64,000 bases of DNA from Proteles cristata cristata (lineage: Eukaryota > Chordata > Mammalia > Carnivora > Hyaenidae): positions 1 through 64,000 of the forward strand of contig JAESUZ010003886.1 in assembly GCA_017311185.1 (NCBI GenBank), in the 5' to 3' direction. Positions within the stretch are counted from its first letter, which is position 1. The number at the start of each line of letters is the position of its first letter. The position numbers and the translations under genes are program-made. The notes under the pieces were generated by a model that did not search any database, was not told the origin of the DNA, and saw only the letters and a list, made by a program, of their open reading frames with translations. Below, in pieces: positions 63,933 to 64,000 of the stretch.

Positions 63933-64000
63933 TTTTTTTTTTTCCTAATAGTTTATTGTCAAATTAGTTTTCACATAACACCCAGTGCTCATCCCCACAA
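63933..64000 (-). mobile_element. L1 3' end, antisense, cut by window end
   Basis: T-run, then AATAGTTTATTGTCAAATTA and ACATAACACCCAGTGCTCAT, nearly the same as the 3' end of L1-B at 43.83-43.88 kb. The rest lies outside the window. Confidence 0.88.

Noticed and set aside
1..64000. CRISPR arrays, bacterial operons, phage genes
   Set aside because: No regularly spaced direct repeats with unique spacers, no Shine-Dalgarno-led gene strings; all repeat families are eukaryotic transposons.
1..64000. Genuine tRNA genes at the many tRNA-like heads
   Set aside because: Each head continues into the SINE body, lacks a foldable 3' half and has A-rich tails and TSDs. They are tRNA-derived SINEs.

Overview
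This is mammalian nuclear DNA, very probably from a cat-family carnivore. The main evidence is about 55 copies of a tRNA-Lys-derived carnivore SINE whose head reads GGGGCGCCTGGGTGGCTCAG, with RNA polymerase III A- and B-box-like segments, a CT-rich middle and an AAATAAATAAA-type tail. These sit among carnivore L1 elements. There are no bacterial operons, rRNA genes or CRISPR arrays, and most long open frames lie inside repeats. The species cannot be fixed from the sequence alone.

The only host-gene content is the 5' part of a KRAB zinc-finger (KZNF) locus that has been multiplied. Copy A covers about 8.3-15.7 kb and copy B about 27.1-35.4 kb. They are diverged tandem duplicates on the + strand, each with a CpG-rich promoter (ACATTACCC, then CCAAT, then CTTCCGG) and a first coding exon that begins MAAA and ends in CAG|GTAAACGC. 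Copy C, at about 1.8-3.1 kb, is a partial inverted copy that starts in intron 1 and lacks the promoter and exon 1. Copy A also has a small exon 2 and a KRAB-A exon at 16.85-16.97 kb. That exon is 125 nt long, and joining it to the upstream phase-0 exons meets a stop at once. No C2H2 zinc-finger exon is visible anywhere, so the locus looks like decayed or dispersed KZNF 5' ends, or a gene whose fingers lie beyond the window.

Region by region: 0-1.3 kb, L1 3' end; 1.8-3.1 kb, inverted KZNF copy C; 3.4-8.2 kb, LTR remnants and SINEs; 8.3-17 kb, KZNF copy A and KRAB exon; 17-27 kb, SINEs and old L1 fragments on both strands, with one perfect 17-bp hairpin; 27-35.4 kb, KZNF copy B, which carries a retrovirus-derived env/LTR fragment absent from copy A; 35.5-37.7 kb, old sense L1; 37.7-58.8 kb, a nest in which an MLT1-like LTR was split by an old antisense L1, itself split by at least three younger antisense L1s and many SINEs (including a SINE inside a SINE); 58.8-64 kb, L1 3' ends, SINEs, another MLT1-like LTR, a Tigger1-like DNA transposon remnant and the start of a further L1.

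Two SINE sequence types are distinguished below. Type 1 has GTCTGTGACTCCC and a TAGAAATAAATAAAACATT tail; its copies are very alike and probably younger. Type 2 has GATTCTGTGTCTCCC and is more diverged. Many copies have visible target-site duplications (TSDs). Repeat family names come from recognition of consensus sequences, not from a database search.
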